Position numbers and translations under genes: made by a program | Source of the DNA: Bermanella sp. WJH001 | GTDB lineage: Bacteria > Pseudomonadota > Gammaproteobacteria > Pseudomonadales > Oceanobacteraceae | Direction of reading: 5' to 3' | Assembly (NCBI RefSeq): GCF_030070105.1 | Contig: NZ_JASJOO010000003.1 | Coordinates: 977,155 to 1,041,154 of the forward strand | DNA length: 64,000 nt | Notes under the pieces: generated by a model | Told to the model about the DNA's origin: nothing | Database searches by the model: none | The model's input: only the letters and a program-made list of their open reading frames with translations | Part shown: piece by piece, positions 45,619-53,608 of the stretch | How positions within the stretch are numbered: the stretch's first letter is position 1 | Layout: every line of letters starts with the position of its first letter

Positions 45619-46188
45619 TTATAGATTATCTAAAGGTTGGCGAGCTGTGCCGTCTTTTAATGAGCGAAAGTAGCTTGGGGTCATGCCGGTGACTTTTTTA
45701 AATTGGCCGCTAAGGTGAGCGACACTGCTAAAGCCTAATTGGTAAGCAATTTCCCCTAATGATTCTTCATCGTAGACTAATAATTCTTTTACCTTTTCTA
45801 TTCGCTGGGCAATAAAGTATTGCTCAATGGTTTTTCCCTCGACAGATGAAAAAATCTGACTGAGGTGTGAATAATCTAGATGTAAATGCTCACTGATACG
45901 CTTTGAAAGGGGGTGTTTGTCTTGCGGATTTTGTTGAATGGTTTGAATGCACAGTCGTTTAATAGACTCAATCAACTGGCTTTGTTTGTTATTTAATACA
46001 TCAAAACCTAATTCATGTAGGCGCTGTGTAAAAGCTATGTAACCTGGGGAGGCAAGATCCAAAGCGGCATCACCAAAATCCACCTCCCCTAGTTGTACGT
46101 GACGAAAGGGTAATGTTTGATCCTGTAGTGCTTGCTCAACCGCCATGATGCAGCGTTGGCAAACCATGTTTTTAATGTGTAATTTCAT
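45619..46188 (-). CDS. AraC-family regulator with heavy-metal-associated-like N-terminus
   Basis: A 189-residue regulator. Residues 1-70 read like an HMA domain (MKLHIKNMVCQRCIMAVEQAL with CxxC, Cys9 and Cys12) and the C-terminal ~90 residues form an AraC helix-turn-helix (LDYSHLSQIFSSVEGKTIEQ, LGEIAYQLGFSSVAHLSGQFKKVTG). Such fusions sense Cu or related metals in Bacteroidota. Start at 46188 is chosen because it begins the HMA domain; ATG at 46215 is possible. It may control the DUF4396 gene downstream (94-base gap). Confidence 0.75.
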   Translation of the reverse strand: MKLHIKNMVCQRCIMAVEQALQDQTLPFRHVQLGEVDFGDAALDLASPGYIAFTQRLHELGFDVLNNKQSQLIESIKRLCIQTIQQNPQDKHPLSKRISEHLHLDYSHLSQIFSSVEGKTIEQYFIAQRIEKVKELLVYDEESLGEIAYQLGFSSVAHLSGQFKKVTGMTPSYFRSLKDGTARQPLDNL

Positions 46189-46296
46189 AGTGCATGCCTG
46201 AATTTCGATTGTCATATAAACAAAAAAAGACAGGTCTTGCTACTCAATAGAGTCAACTTAAGTTTGTCACCCTGTTGTTATTTGAGTATAGAAAGA

Positions 46297-46497
46297 CTGG
46301 ATTCCCATTCACGGACTGCGCCCTATAGGAATGACGTGGAGTCAAGCGGGTAGGCTTTCTAAAGGCGATGGCTATGTTTAATCAAACGTCACCCCAGACG
46401 TGAGGGACGAACAGATCAGGGGACCATACCTGTGGTACTTGCCAATATGAACGGTTTTATGGATGCCCATTCACGGACTTTGTTCTATGGGAATGAG
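46297..46497. repeat. Pair of CCATTCACGGAC repeats (Family E)
   Basis: CCCATTCACGGACTGCGCCC (from 46304) and CCCATTCACGGACTTTGTTC (from 46466) are two copies about 160 bases apart, each followed by TATAGGAATGA or TATGGGAATGA. No gene is seen in the 46189-46600 gap. Confidence 0.55.
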
Positions 46498-46502
46498 CAA
46501 CA

Positions 46503-46536
46503 AAAAAACCGCAAGCGTTACCACTTGCGGTTTTTA
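46503..46536 (-). terminator. Terminator of serA
   Basis: AAAAACCGCAAG and CTTGCGGTTTTT arms with an 8-base loop, 65 bases after the serA stop on the minus strand. Confidence 0.85.
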
Positions 46537-46600
46537 TTTTTGCGAGTCAAGAAACGAAAATGTTAGGGCATCTCTCGTCTCACATTACCCATCTTACGTA

Positions 46601-47830
46601 TTAAAAAAGAATACGCGCGCGGATGGTGCCTTCAACTTCTAGTACTTTTTCAAGGGCTAGTTCACCAGCAGACGCTTCTACGTCAACTACCACGTAACCA
46701 ATGTCGGCTGTGGTTTGTAAGAACTGACCAAGAATGTTGATGTTGTTTTCAGCAAAGATGGTGTTAATTTTATTCAATACACCCGGTACGTTTTGGTGGA
46801 TGTGAAGAATACGGTGGAAGTCACCATGCTGTGGTAAAGAAACCTGAGGGAAGTTCACCGCAGAAAGCGTTGCACCAGTATCAGAGTAAGTAGACAGTTT
46901 CTCGCCCACTTCTTTACCAATGTTGGCTTGTGCTTCTTGAGTAGAGCCACCAATGTGTGGCGTTAGAATGACGTTGTCTAAACCGCGTAGCTCAGATACG
47001 AACTCATCATCGTTACCTTTAGGCTCTTTCGGGAATACGTCAACCGCCGCACCACCAATTTGACCACTCTTAAGTGCATCAGCCAAAGCAGGAATATCCA
47101 CAACTGTACCGCGAGCAGCGTTGATGAATAGCGCGCCTTTTTTCATTTTGGCGAATTCTTCTGCACCCATCATGTCTTTAGTATCAGTGGTTTCTGGTAC
47201 GTGCAACGTTACGATGTCAGACATGGCCAATAACTCGTCCATGGTTTCAACTTGGGTTGCATTACCCAATGGCAGTTTAGTGATGGTGTCATAGAAGAAC
47301 ACCTTCATGCCTAGGCCTTCAGCCAATACAGATAACTGAGAGCCGATGCTGCCGTAACCAACGATACCTAGGTTTTTACCACGGATCTCGTAGCTGCCTT
47401 CAGCAGATTTGATCCAGCCACCACGGTGACATGCCGCGTTTTTCTCTGGGATGCCACGTAACATCAAGATGGCTTCGCCCAGTACCAATTCAGCAACAGA
47501 ACGGGTGTTTGAGTAAGGGGCGTTAAACACAGGAATACCACGCTTAGCAGCGGCTTCAAGGTTAACTTGGTTAGTACCAATGCAGAAACAACCTACCGCG
47601 ATTAGTTTCTCAGCGGCAGCGAATACGTCTTCAGTTAACTGAGTACGTGAGCGAATACCTACAAAGTGCGCATCTTTGATTTTGTCTTTTAGTGCATCAC
47701 CGGTTAGAGCCGTTTTTACGTACTCAATGTTGGTGTAGCCCGCAGACGTCAACGTATCAAGGGCAGTTTGGTGAACGCCTTCTAATAACAGAATGCGGAT
47801 TTTGCTTTTATCTAAAGATGTATCTGTCAT
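46601..47830 (-). CDS. serA: D-3-phosphoglycerate dehydrogenase
   Basis: First enzyme of serine synthesis, 409 residues. The Rossmann motif GIVGYGSIGSQLSVLAEGLG, the catalytic INAARGTVVDIPALADAL with Arg, the HIGGSTQEAQ histidine and a C-terminal ACT domain (DIGYVVVDVEASAG) are present. This enzyme also reduces 2-oxoglutarate to D-2-hydroxyglutarate in E. coli and Pseudomonas; a 231-base gap separates it from the divergent enzyme that removes the latter. Confidence 0.95.
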   Translation of the reverse strand: MTDTSLDKSKIRILLLEGVHQTALDTLTSAGYTNIEYVKTALTGDALKDKIKDAHFVGIRSRTQLTEDVFAAAEKLIAVGCFCIGTNQVNLEAAAKRGIPVFNAPYSNTRSVAELVLGEAILMLRGIPEKNAACHRGGWIKSAEGSYEIRGKNLGIVGYGSIGSQLSVLAEGLGMKVFFYDTITKLPLGNATQVETMDELLAMSDIVTLHVPETTDTKDMMGAEEFAKMKKGALFINAARGTVVDIPALADALKSGQIGGAAVDVFPKEPKGNDDEFVSELRGLDNVILTPHIGGSTQEAQANIGKEVGEKLSTYSDTGATLSAVNFPQVSLPQHGDFHRILHIHQNVPGVLNKINTIFAENNINILGQFLQTTADIGYVVVDVEASAGELALEKVLEVEGTIRARILF

Positions 47831-47990
47831 GGTCTGAGCCTTATTAACGGTAAAGCGTTTTATGGCGGCCGGTATGGGTCTTATGGGTTCGGGCCCTGCC
47901 AGTACGGTCGTGTAAAACTTAAGTCAAAAATTTAGGCGCGTATGGTATCATAATCCCCTTTGAAAGAAGCCCCAGCGGTACGGAAATGTA

Positions 47991-48006
47991 TGCAACAACT
48001 GTTGCA
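47991..48006. promoter_or_regulatory. Palindrome in the serA/dehydrogenase divergent promoter region
   Basis: TGCAACA (47991-47997) and TGTTGCA (48000-48006) are perfect arms with a two-base centre. It lies 56 bases upstream of the ATG at 48062. The form suits a GntR or LysR operator; the binder is unknown. Confidence 0.45.
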
Positions 48007-48061
48007 AATGGCTCATATAGCCACCCAAGCCGCTTTTAAGAGAGTATTTTAGGGTAACCAC

Positions 48062-49456
48062 ATGAGCCAAAACGCCGTAATTAGCCGCCTACAAGCCATT
48101 CTTGGTGATGACAAAGTCAAAACCGATGCCGACTCATTAGAGACCTTTGGTAAGGACTGGACCAAGATTTATGCCCCAAAACCCCTAGCCATTACCTTTC
48201 CGCGCACCACTGAACAAGTGGCTGAAATCATAAAAGCCGCCAACGAACTGGAATTTGCCATCGTGCCATCAGGCGGTCGTACGGGTTTAAGTGCCGGCGC
48301 AGTGGCCGCCAATGGTGAAGTGGTGGTGGCCCTTGATTACATGAATGCCATCAGTGACTTTAATCTCACTGACCGTACCGTGCGCTGTGGGGCAGGTGTG
48401 ATCACCGAGCAGTTACAAAATTTTGCTGAAGAACAAGGCCTGTATTACCCAGTGGATTTTGCCTCCGCTGGCTCAAGCCAAATTGGTGGCAACATTGGCA
48501 CCAACGCAGGTGGCATTAAAGTGATCAAATACGGCATGACCCGTGATTGGGTGGCGGGTCTTAAAGTGGTTACCGGTAAAGGTGACATTCTTGAGCTAAA
48601 TAAAGACCTTGTAAAAAACAACACAGGCTACGACCTTCGCCAATTGTTCATCGGCGGTGAAGGCACCTTGGGTATCGTCACAGAAGCCACCATGCGCTTA
48701 ACTCGTACCCCTAAAAACCTAAACGTATTGGTATTAGGTGTGCCTGAGTTAGAGGCCATCATGAACGTGTTGCACGCTTATCAAGGCCGCATGGATTTAA
48801 CCGCGTTTGAATTCTTCTCGCACAAAGCCATGAGCAAAGTCATCGCCCGTGGTGACGTGCCAGCACCTTTTGAAACCGAAGCGCAATACTACGCATTGAT
48901 CGAATTTGAAGCCCTAAGCGATGCCGATATGGATGTGGCCATGGAGCTGTTTGAACACTGCATGGAAGAAGGTTGGGTAATCGACGGCGTTATCTCTCAA
49001 AGCGAGACCCAAGCGAAAAACCTATGGCGCCTGCGAGAAGATATTTCTGAAACCATCGCAGAGTGGACCCCTTACAAAAATGACATCTCGGTTGTGGTAT
49101 CAAAAGTGCCGCCGTTCTTAAATGAGATCGAAGAAGTGGTGAACAAAGAGTACCCAGACTTTGAAATCATTTGGTTTGGCCACATTGGTGACGGCAACCT
49201 GCATTTAAATATTTTGAAGCCTGATGCGTTAGCCAAAGAAGAATTCTTTGAAAAATGCGCCAAAGTAAGTACTTGGGTATTTGAGATTGTTGAAAAATAC
49301 CAAGGTTCAGTTTCTGCTGAGCACGGTGTGGGCATGACCAAAAAACCGTATCTTGAATACACTCGCAGCGCCGTTGAAATTGATTACATGCGTGCCATGA
49401 AAGCGGTATTTGATCCTAAGAATATTATGAATCCAGGTAAAGTGATCGACGCATAG
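48062..49456 (+). CDS. FAD-linked D-2-hydroxyglutarate dehydrogenase-like oxidoreductase
   Basis: A 464-residue FAD/4-cresol-type oxidoreductase. The FAD-binding PCMH domain has IVPSGGRTGLSAGAVA and GGNIGTNAGGIKVIKYG; the C-terminal cap has HIGDGNLHLNI and VSAEHGVGMTKK, the metal and substrate histidines. Divergence from serA matches Pseudomonas, where the partner D2HGDH re-oxidises the D-2-hydroxyglutarate made by SerA. D-lactate is an alternative substrate. Confidence 0.87.
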   Translation: MSQNAVISRLQAILGDDKVKTDADSLETFGKDWTKIYAPKPLAITFPRTTEQVAEIIKAANELEFAIVPSGGRTGLSAGAVAANGEVVVALDYMNAISDFNLTDRTVRCGAGVITEQLQNFAEEQGLYYPVDFASAGSSQIGGNIGTNAGGIKVIKYGMTRDWVAGLKVVTGKGDILELNKDLVKNNTGYDLRQLFIGGEGTLGIVTEATMRLTRTPKNLNVLVLGVPELEAIMNVLHAYQGRMDLTAFEFFSHKAMSKVIARGDVPAPFETEAQYYALIEFEALSDADMDVAMELFEHCMEEGWVIDGVISQSETQAKNLWRLREDISETIAEWTPYKNDISVVVSKVPPFLNEIEEVVNKEYPDFEIIWFGHIGDGNLHLNILKPDALAKEEFFEKCAKVSTWVFEIVEKYQGSVSAEHGVGMTKKPYLEYTRSAVEIDYMRAMKAVFDPKNIMNPGKVIDA

Positions 49457-49497
49457 CTAGCTTGCTAGCTCTATTTGCACGTCGCCTTACACAAACT

Positions 49498-49647
49498 GTA
49501 GGAGTCGAGCCCTGCTCGCGATAGCTGAGGTTTAATTCATTACTCTGAGCTAAAACAGTGAACACTTTTAAACTAGGGTGTTCACTATTGATTCTTTAAG
49601 GCTTGTAATGGGGTTTTAGGTATCGCGAGCAGGGCTCGACTCCTACA
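49498..49647. repeat. Family C REP-like inverted pair
   Basis: GTAGGAGTCGAGCCCTGCTC starts at 49498 and its perfect inverted copy begins at 49621; the arms are about 26 bases, separated by ~97 bases. This is the cleanest Family C example and fills the gap after the dehydrogenase. Confidence 0.85.
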
Positions 49648-49707
49648 TTTATCATTTTGTATTCTGTTGGGCGTTGACGCCTGACCTCAATAGCCAGACC
49701 TCTCACT

Positions 49708-50367
49708 ATGTTTCAACACCAAACCCAACAAAACCAAACCATAGATTTACCACTGGGCAAAGTGGTGTGTGTTGGTCGTAACTATGCCGAACACGCTAAA
49801 GAGTTGGGTAATGAAATCCCTGATGCGCCCATCCTATTTATTAAACCAGCTACGTCAGTGGTGAGTTTAGAAAGTGGTTTTACCATTCCACAAGATCAAG
49901 GCAGTGTGCATCACGAAGCCGAAATTGCATTGCTGATAAACAAAGAAGTTAACAATATATCGGCAAGCGATGCATGGGATTATGTGAGCCATGTGACGGT
50001 GGCGTTGGATTTAACTTTGCGTGATGTCCAAGCTAAGCTAAAAGAAAAGTCGCACCCGTGGGAGATCGCCAAAGGTTTTGATGGGGCGTGTCCGTTAGGC
50101 AAGTGGGTAGCGGTGTCTGAATTATCAAATAAAGAGTGTATTGCCATTGAGTTATATAAAAATGGTGAACAAAAACAAAAGGGTGATAGCACACAAATGA
50201 TCACCTCAATTCCTGATCTTATCGCGTACATCAGCACTATTTTTACCTTGCAGCCAGGTGATGTGATTTTAACAGGTACACCAGCAGGTGTTGGGCCATT
50301 AAGAAGCGGTGATGAACTAAAGGCTGTGTTGGATAATCAATTTTCATTTCATGCAAACGTAATGTAG
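49708..50367 (+). CDS. Fumarylacetoacetate hydrolase-family enzyme (FAHD1-like)
   Basis: A 219-residue small FAH enzyme. Key segments: VCVGRNYAEHAKELGN, the metal site HHEAEIAL with EVN afterwards, KGFDGACPLGKWV and LTGTPAGVGP. Small members are acylpyruvate hydrolases or oxaloacetate decarboxylases. The stop codon TAG is formed by the REP-like sequence that follows. The substrate is not determined. Confidence 0.88.
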   Translation: MFQHQTQQNQTIDLPLGKVVCVGRNYAEHAKELGNEIPDAPILFIKPATSVVSLESGFTIPQDQGSVHHEAEIALLINKEVNNISASDAWDYVSHVTVALDLTLRDVQAKLKEKSHPWEIAKGFDGACPLGKWVAVSELSNKECIAIELYKNGEQKQKGDSTQMITSIPDLIAYISTIFTLQPGDVILTGTPAGVGPLRSGDELKAVLDNQFSFHANVM

Positions 50368-50385
50368 GAGCGAGCCTGCTCGCGA
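50364..50385. repeat. Single Family C REP, overlapping the FAH stop codon
   Basis: GTAGGAGCGAGCCTGCTC begins at 50364 and shares TAG with the FAH stop. The internal arms CGAGC and GCTCG make a short hairpin. It is nearly the Pseudomonas REP consensus. Confidence 0.75.
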
Positions 50386-50390
50386 ATAAT

Positions 50391-50594
50391 ATGGAATTAC
50401 TAAACTGGTTTAAAAAGCCGCTTAAATGGTGGATGGGATTAACACTAATCGTCTTGGGCACAATTCTCATGCGCCAAACTTATGTATGGTCGTGGGCGCA
50501 ACCGGTTGGCGGTTGTGTGGTGTTTGTAGGTATTGTGATGGTGTTATTGTTTGGGCGGATTAATCCACAAAAAAATAATAACGATGTCACTTAA
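50391..50594 (+). CDS. Small two-span membrane protein of unknown function
   Basis: The 67-residue product has two hydrophobic segments (WMGLTLIVLGTILM and CVVFVGIVMVLLFG) joined by a short loop with tryptophans (TYVWSWAQPVGG) and a polar tail. Start ATG at 50391 follows a REP and has no clear ribosome site. A terminator follows. No family recognised. Confidence 0.55.
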   Translation: MELLNWFKKPLKWWMGLTLIVLGTILMRQTYVWSWAQPVGGCVVFVGIVMVLLFGRINPQKNNNDVT

Positions 50595-50613
50595 GTATAC
50601 AATTAACCCAACA

Positions 50614-50645
50614 AAAAAAGCCGCTACCCACATAGCGGCTTTTTA
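50614..50645. terminator. Bidirectional terminator
   Basis: AAAAAGCCGCTA and TAGCGGCTTTTT arms with a six-base loop, between converging genes. Confidence 0.9.
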
Positions 50646-50662
50646 TTTTCAACTTTTAAAAC

Positions 50663-51910
50663 TTATTGCGATACCCAGTTCCCTTCACTTGATAAATCGT
50701 TGGCGTTGATCCAAACATGGCTTATGCCATTTTTAGCATCTTTCAGTGCCTCATTTTCTTCACTGTTTTTAGGGGCACTAAATCGGTAATCACCTAGAAT
50801 CTCACAGGCGTTTTGGCCATCACTCCATACGTCGCTGTAAGTTGAAATGTTCCACTCATTGCTTTGATTGTGCTTGCACGCAAAGAAGTGTTGGTTGCCA
50901 CAGTTAGCATCATCCCAGCGACCGTTAGCCCACTGTACGGCGCAATCTTGATTACCACCCCAGTTATTAGGCTCGTTCACATCCCATGACCAAATACCCG
51001 CTGCCATGCGTCCATCGTTATGGGTTAAATCATCTAGATTCACAATGTTGCCACCATTTTTAAAGGCTTGGGTCACATCGTTCGCTTCAATGCGTTTAAC
51101 GGAACCGTTTGTGAAAAATGCACCAATGGCACCCACACCAGTGCGGTCTTCCCAAATACGATTGATGTCACCCAAACCCGTGAAGGCTAAATTTTTCATG
51201 CCGGTATTAGACGAGCAACCACCGTCTTTCCAAAGCACCACTTGTTTACCCGCAGCACGCACTTGGTTTTTAGTCAGCGTATTGGGTATCGTCTTACACC
51301 CGTTACTGGCGTAAACCTTACCTGAGAGTTTATCGTTGATGATATTAAGCAACTGTTGATGACGACCATCTGTGTGATCTTCAAAATACAAAATAATCAC
51401 TTCATTAGGGTTTTCATTTAACCACTTGCCAACCTCTGCAACGCCGTCTTTTACAAAACGATCAGTTAAACTACAGCCCAAATGTAAATCCCCTACATCC
51501 ACGCCAATACCAGAATGGCAAAGCAATAAGTCGGTGCCCCATTCCCAAGGCCAGCCGTGGGTATGGGCCGTCCAGTGTGCATCTAACTCTATAAAACGAG
51601 CGCCAATGCGTAATTGATCATAAATAGAATGTTTTTGTTGTGGGTCTAAATAACGGGTGGCGTTGCGGTATTTTTCAGAGTTATAAGTATTGTGTGAACC
51701 TAAAATATTGTTTTGCGCCAGTGGTGTATCGGCATCCATTTTTCGCTGGTGCTCTAATGCTTTACCCGCCCAACTGGTTTGAAATTGTGTAATGGCATCC
51801 ACGCTGGCGGCTTGGGGTGCTGGCTTGGCACTCATGGCGACAGCGGTTTGTGTTAATAGAAGCGAAGTGAGAATCGCGCCGCTTGCACGGATTAATCCTT
51901 TCATTTTCAT
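50663..51910 (-). CDS. Secreted PLC-like phosphodiesterase with C-type-lectin-like tail
   Basis: The 415-residue protein begins MKMKGLIRAS with a signal peptide (LTSLLLTQTAVA). The middle is a PI-PLC-type TIM barrel: NNILGSHNTYN (His73), GARFIELDAHW (His112) and LLLCHSG, so substrate may be a phosphoinositide, glycerophosphodiester or GPI. The C-terminal ~110 residues have lectin-like pieces: EPNNWGGNQDCAVQW and GRWDDANCGNQHFFACKH, then CEILGDYRFSAP with SEENEALKDA and VWINANDLSSEGNW. It is probably extracellular or surface-exposed. ATG at 51931 is an alternative. Confidence 0.78.
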   Translation of the reverse strand: MKMKGLIRASGAILTSLLLTQTAVAMSAKPAPQAASVDAITQFQTSWAGKALEHQRKMDADTPLAQNNILGSHNTYNSEKYRNATRYLDPQQKHSIYDQLRIGARFIELDAHWTAHTHGWPWEWGTDLLLCHSGIGVDVGDLHLGCSLTDRFVKDGVAEVGKWLNENPNEVIILYFEDHTDGRHQQLLNIINDKLSGKVYASNGCKTIPNTLTKNQVRAAGKQVVLWKDGGCSSNTGMKNLAFTGLGDINRIWEDRTGVGAIGAFFTNGSVKRIEANDVTQAFKNGGNIVNLDDLTHNDGRMAAGIWSWDVNEPNNWGGNQDCAVQWANGRWDDANCGNQHFFACKHNQSNEWNISTYSDVWSDGQNACEILGDYRFSAPKNSEENEALKDAKNGISHVWINANDLSSEGNWVSQ

Positions 51911-52245
51911 TATGGGGTCCCTGATGAGCATGGTTGAAAATAGTAGATCGTTATTATTTTTTTGATCTGCTAAGGGTGTAACCTATTAATATTTAAACCC
52001 CGTGCACACAGGATGCAAATTGATCCATTAACTTGGCCGTAAATGATATTGGATTGGCCGCATTGGTGAACAATTTTGTGACAGCAGAATGATTATTGGC
52101 TTGAATCAACTAGCGCGATTTGAAAAATAAAAATGAAAGGAGGGAGGTAAGATTAAAAATATTTTTCAGATTATGAATCATCAATGCATAATCTGAAAAA
52201 TAAAAAAATTGTGAAGTTTACGTTCACAATAAAAGAAAGGTGATA
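51911..52245. promoter_or_regulatory. Gap between the PLC-like gene and nspC with a hairpin
   Basis: No gene. ATTTTTCAGATTATG (52161-52175) and CATAATCTGAAAAAT (52187-52201) form a perfect 15-base stem just past the nspC stop, a likely terminator of nspC. The rest is AT-rich and should contain the PLC gene promoter. Confidence 0.6.
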
Positions 52246-53436
52246 TTAGGACAAACGCATTTTGAAATCGTCATAACCGAATTCACGTACAATATTTACT
52301 GCATTGGTTTGTGAATTCCAAATGGCAATGGCGGGCAAACGTGTGCCGTTAAAGGTGCTGGTTTTCACCATGGTGTAATGGCCCATGTCTTCAAATACTA
52401 AGCGTTGGCCCACTTGTAATGGCTCATCAAAACTATAATCGTTAATCACATCGCCCGCTAAACAAGTTAAGCCACCTAAACGATAAGTGTGTGCTTTTTC
52501 GTTGGCTTCGCCACTGTTTGTAATATCTGGGCGATAGGGCATTTCTAATGTATCAGGCATATGGCAGGTGGCGGATGTATCAAGAATTGCTTGTGGCAAT
52601 TGGTTAAAACCGATATCCAGTACTTCTGCGATTAATACTCCAGTGCCGATGGCAACCGCTTCTCCAGGTTCGAGATAGACATCCACATTGTATTTTTGAC
52701 GAATAGTTTGAATGCACTCTACCAACTCATCTATCTGATAGCCTGGTGCAGTAATATGGTGGCCACCACCAAAATTTAACCAGTCTAAATTGATTAGCCA
52801 TGCGCCAAATTTTTGCTCTACCGCTTTTAGTGTGCGCTGTAATGGTAAAAAGTCTTGTTCACATAAGGTGTGAAAGTGAAAACCACTGATCAATTTAAAC
52901 GCGTGTTGGCACTCTGGTTGCTCAAGCGCTTTGACGAGTTGATCGTAAGTGGTACCAAGGCGAGAACCCGCCGCACATGGGTCATAAATTTCAACATCCC
53001 CTTCGCTGTGTTCAGGGTTAATGCGTAAGCCAAAGTGCAATTGCGGGCGAGAGAGTTTGGCTTGTTCGCATAGGGAGGCAAATCGCATTAATTGGCTTGG
53101 GGTATTAAATACAATGTGATCAGCAAAGGTTAATAATTCTTTAAAATCACTTTCAGTAAAGGCGGCTGAAAACACATGTACTTCACCGCCATAATATTCT
53201 TTGCCCAGTTGGGCTTCGTGTAAGCCACTTGAACAGGTGCCCGATAAATATTTTGTTGTCAGTGGTGCTAAAGACCACATAGAAAACGCTTTAAGGGCGT
53301 GTAAAACTTTTGCGCCACTGCGAGTTTGCACATCATTTAAAATACGCAGATTACGTTCAACGGCCACTTCGTCTACCACAAAACAAGGGGAGGGCAGTTG
53401 GCTTAAATCCAGTTTTGAAAAATCAGTAAATTGCAT
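52246..53436 (-). CDS. nspC: Carboxynorspermidine decarboxylase
   Basis: PLP enzyme that converts carboxynorspermidine or carboxyspermidine to norspermidine or spermidine. The 396-residue alanine-racemase-fold protein has the PLP lysine in HALKAFSMW (Lys49), the SGFHFHTLCEQ histidine segment and LEPGEAVAIGTG with RLGGLTCLAGDVINDY. It follows the dehydrogenase gene after 172 bases holding a repeat. Confidence 0.92.
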   Translation of the reverse strand: MQFTDFSKLDLSQLPSPCFVVDEVAVERNLRILNDVQTRSGAKVLHALKAFSMWSLAPLTTKYLSGTCSSGLHEAQLGKEYYGGEVHVFSAAFTESDFKELLTFADHIVFNTPSQLMRFASLCEQAKLSRPQLHFGLRINPEHSEGDVEIYDPCAAGSRLGTTYDQLVKALEQPECQHAFKLISGFHFHTLCEQDFLPLQRTLKAVEQKFGAWLINLDWLNFGGGHHITAPGYQIDELVECIQTIRQKYNVDVYLEPGEAVAIGTGVLIAEVLDIGFNQLPQAILDTSATCHMPDTLEMPYRPDITNSGEANEKAHTYRLGGLTCLAGDVINDYSFDEPLQVGQRLVFEDMGHYTMVKTSTFNGTRLPAIAIWNSQTNAVNIVREFGYDDFKMRLS

Positions 53437-53498
53437 CAGATGGGCTCACAGGTGACAAAACAAACGGTTATAGACAGAACGCGTTTATAAGGAAGTAT

Positions 53499-53591
53499 GT
53501 AGGATGGGTTAGATATGAGTGCAACGAATATCGTAACCCATCAGTTTGATGGGTTACGGCGCTGGTAAAACTCGCACCTAACCCATCCTAC
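53499..53591. repeat. Family B inverted repeat between the two polyamine genes
   Basis: GTAGGATGGGTTAG (53499-53512) and CTAACCCATCCTAC (53578-53591) are perfect 14-base arms; an inner GTAACCCATC/GATGGGTTAC pair lies between them. It fills the operon gap. Confidence 0.8.
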
Positions 53592-53608
53592 GGTTATTGC
53601 GTTTTGTG

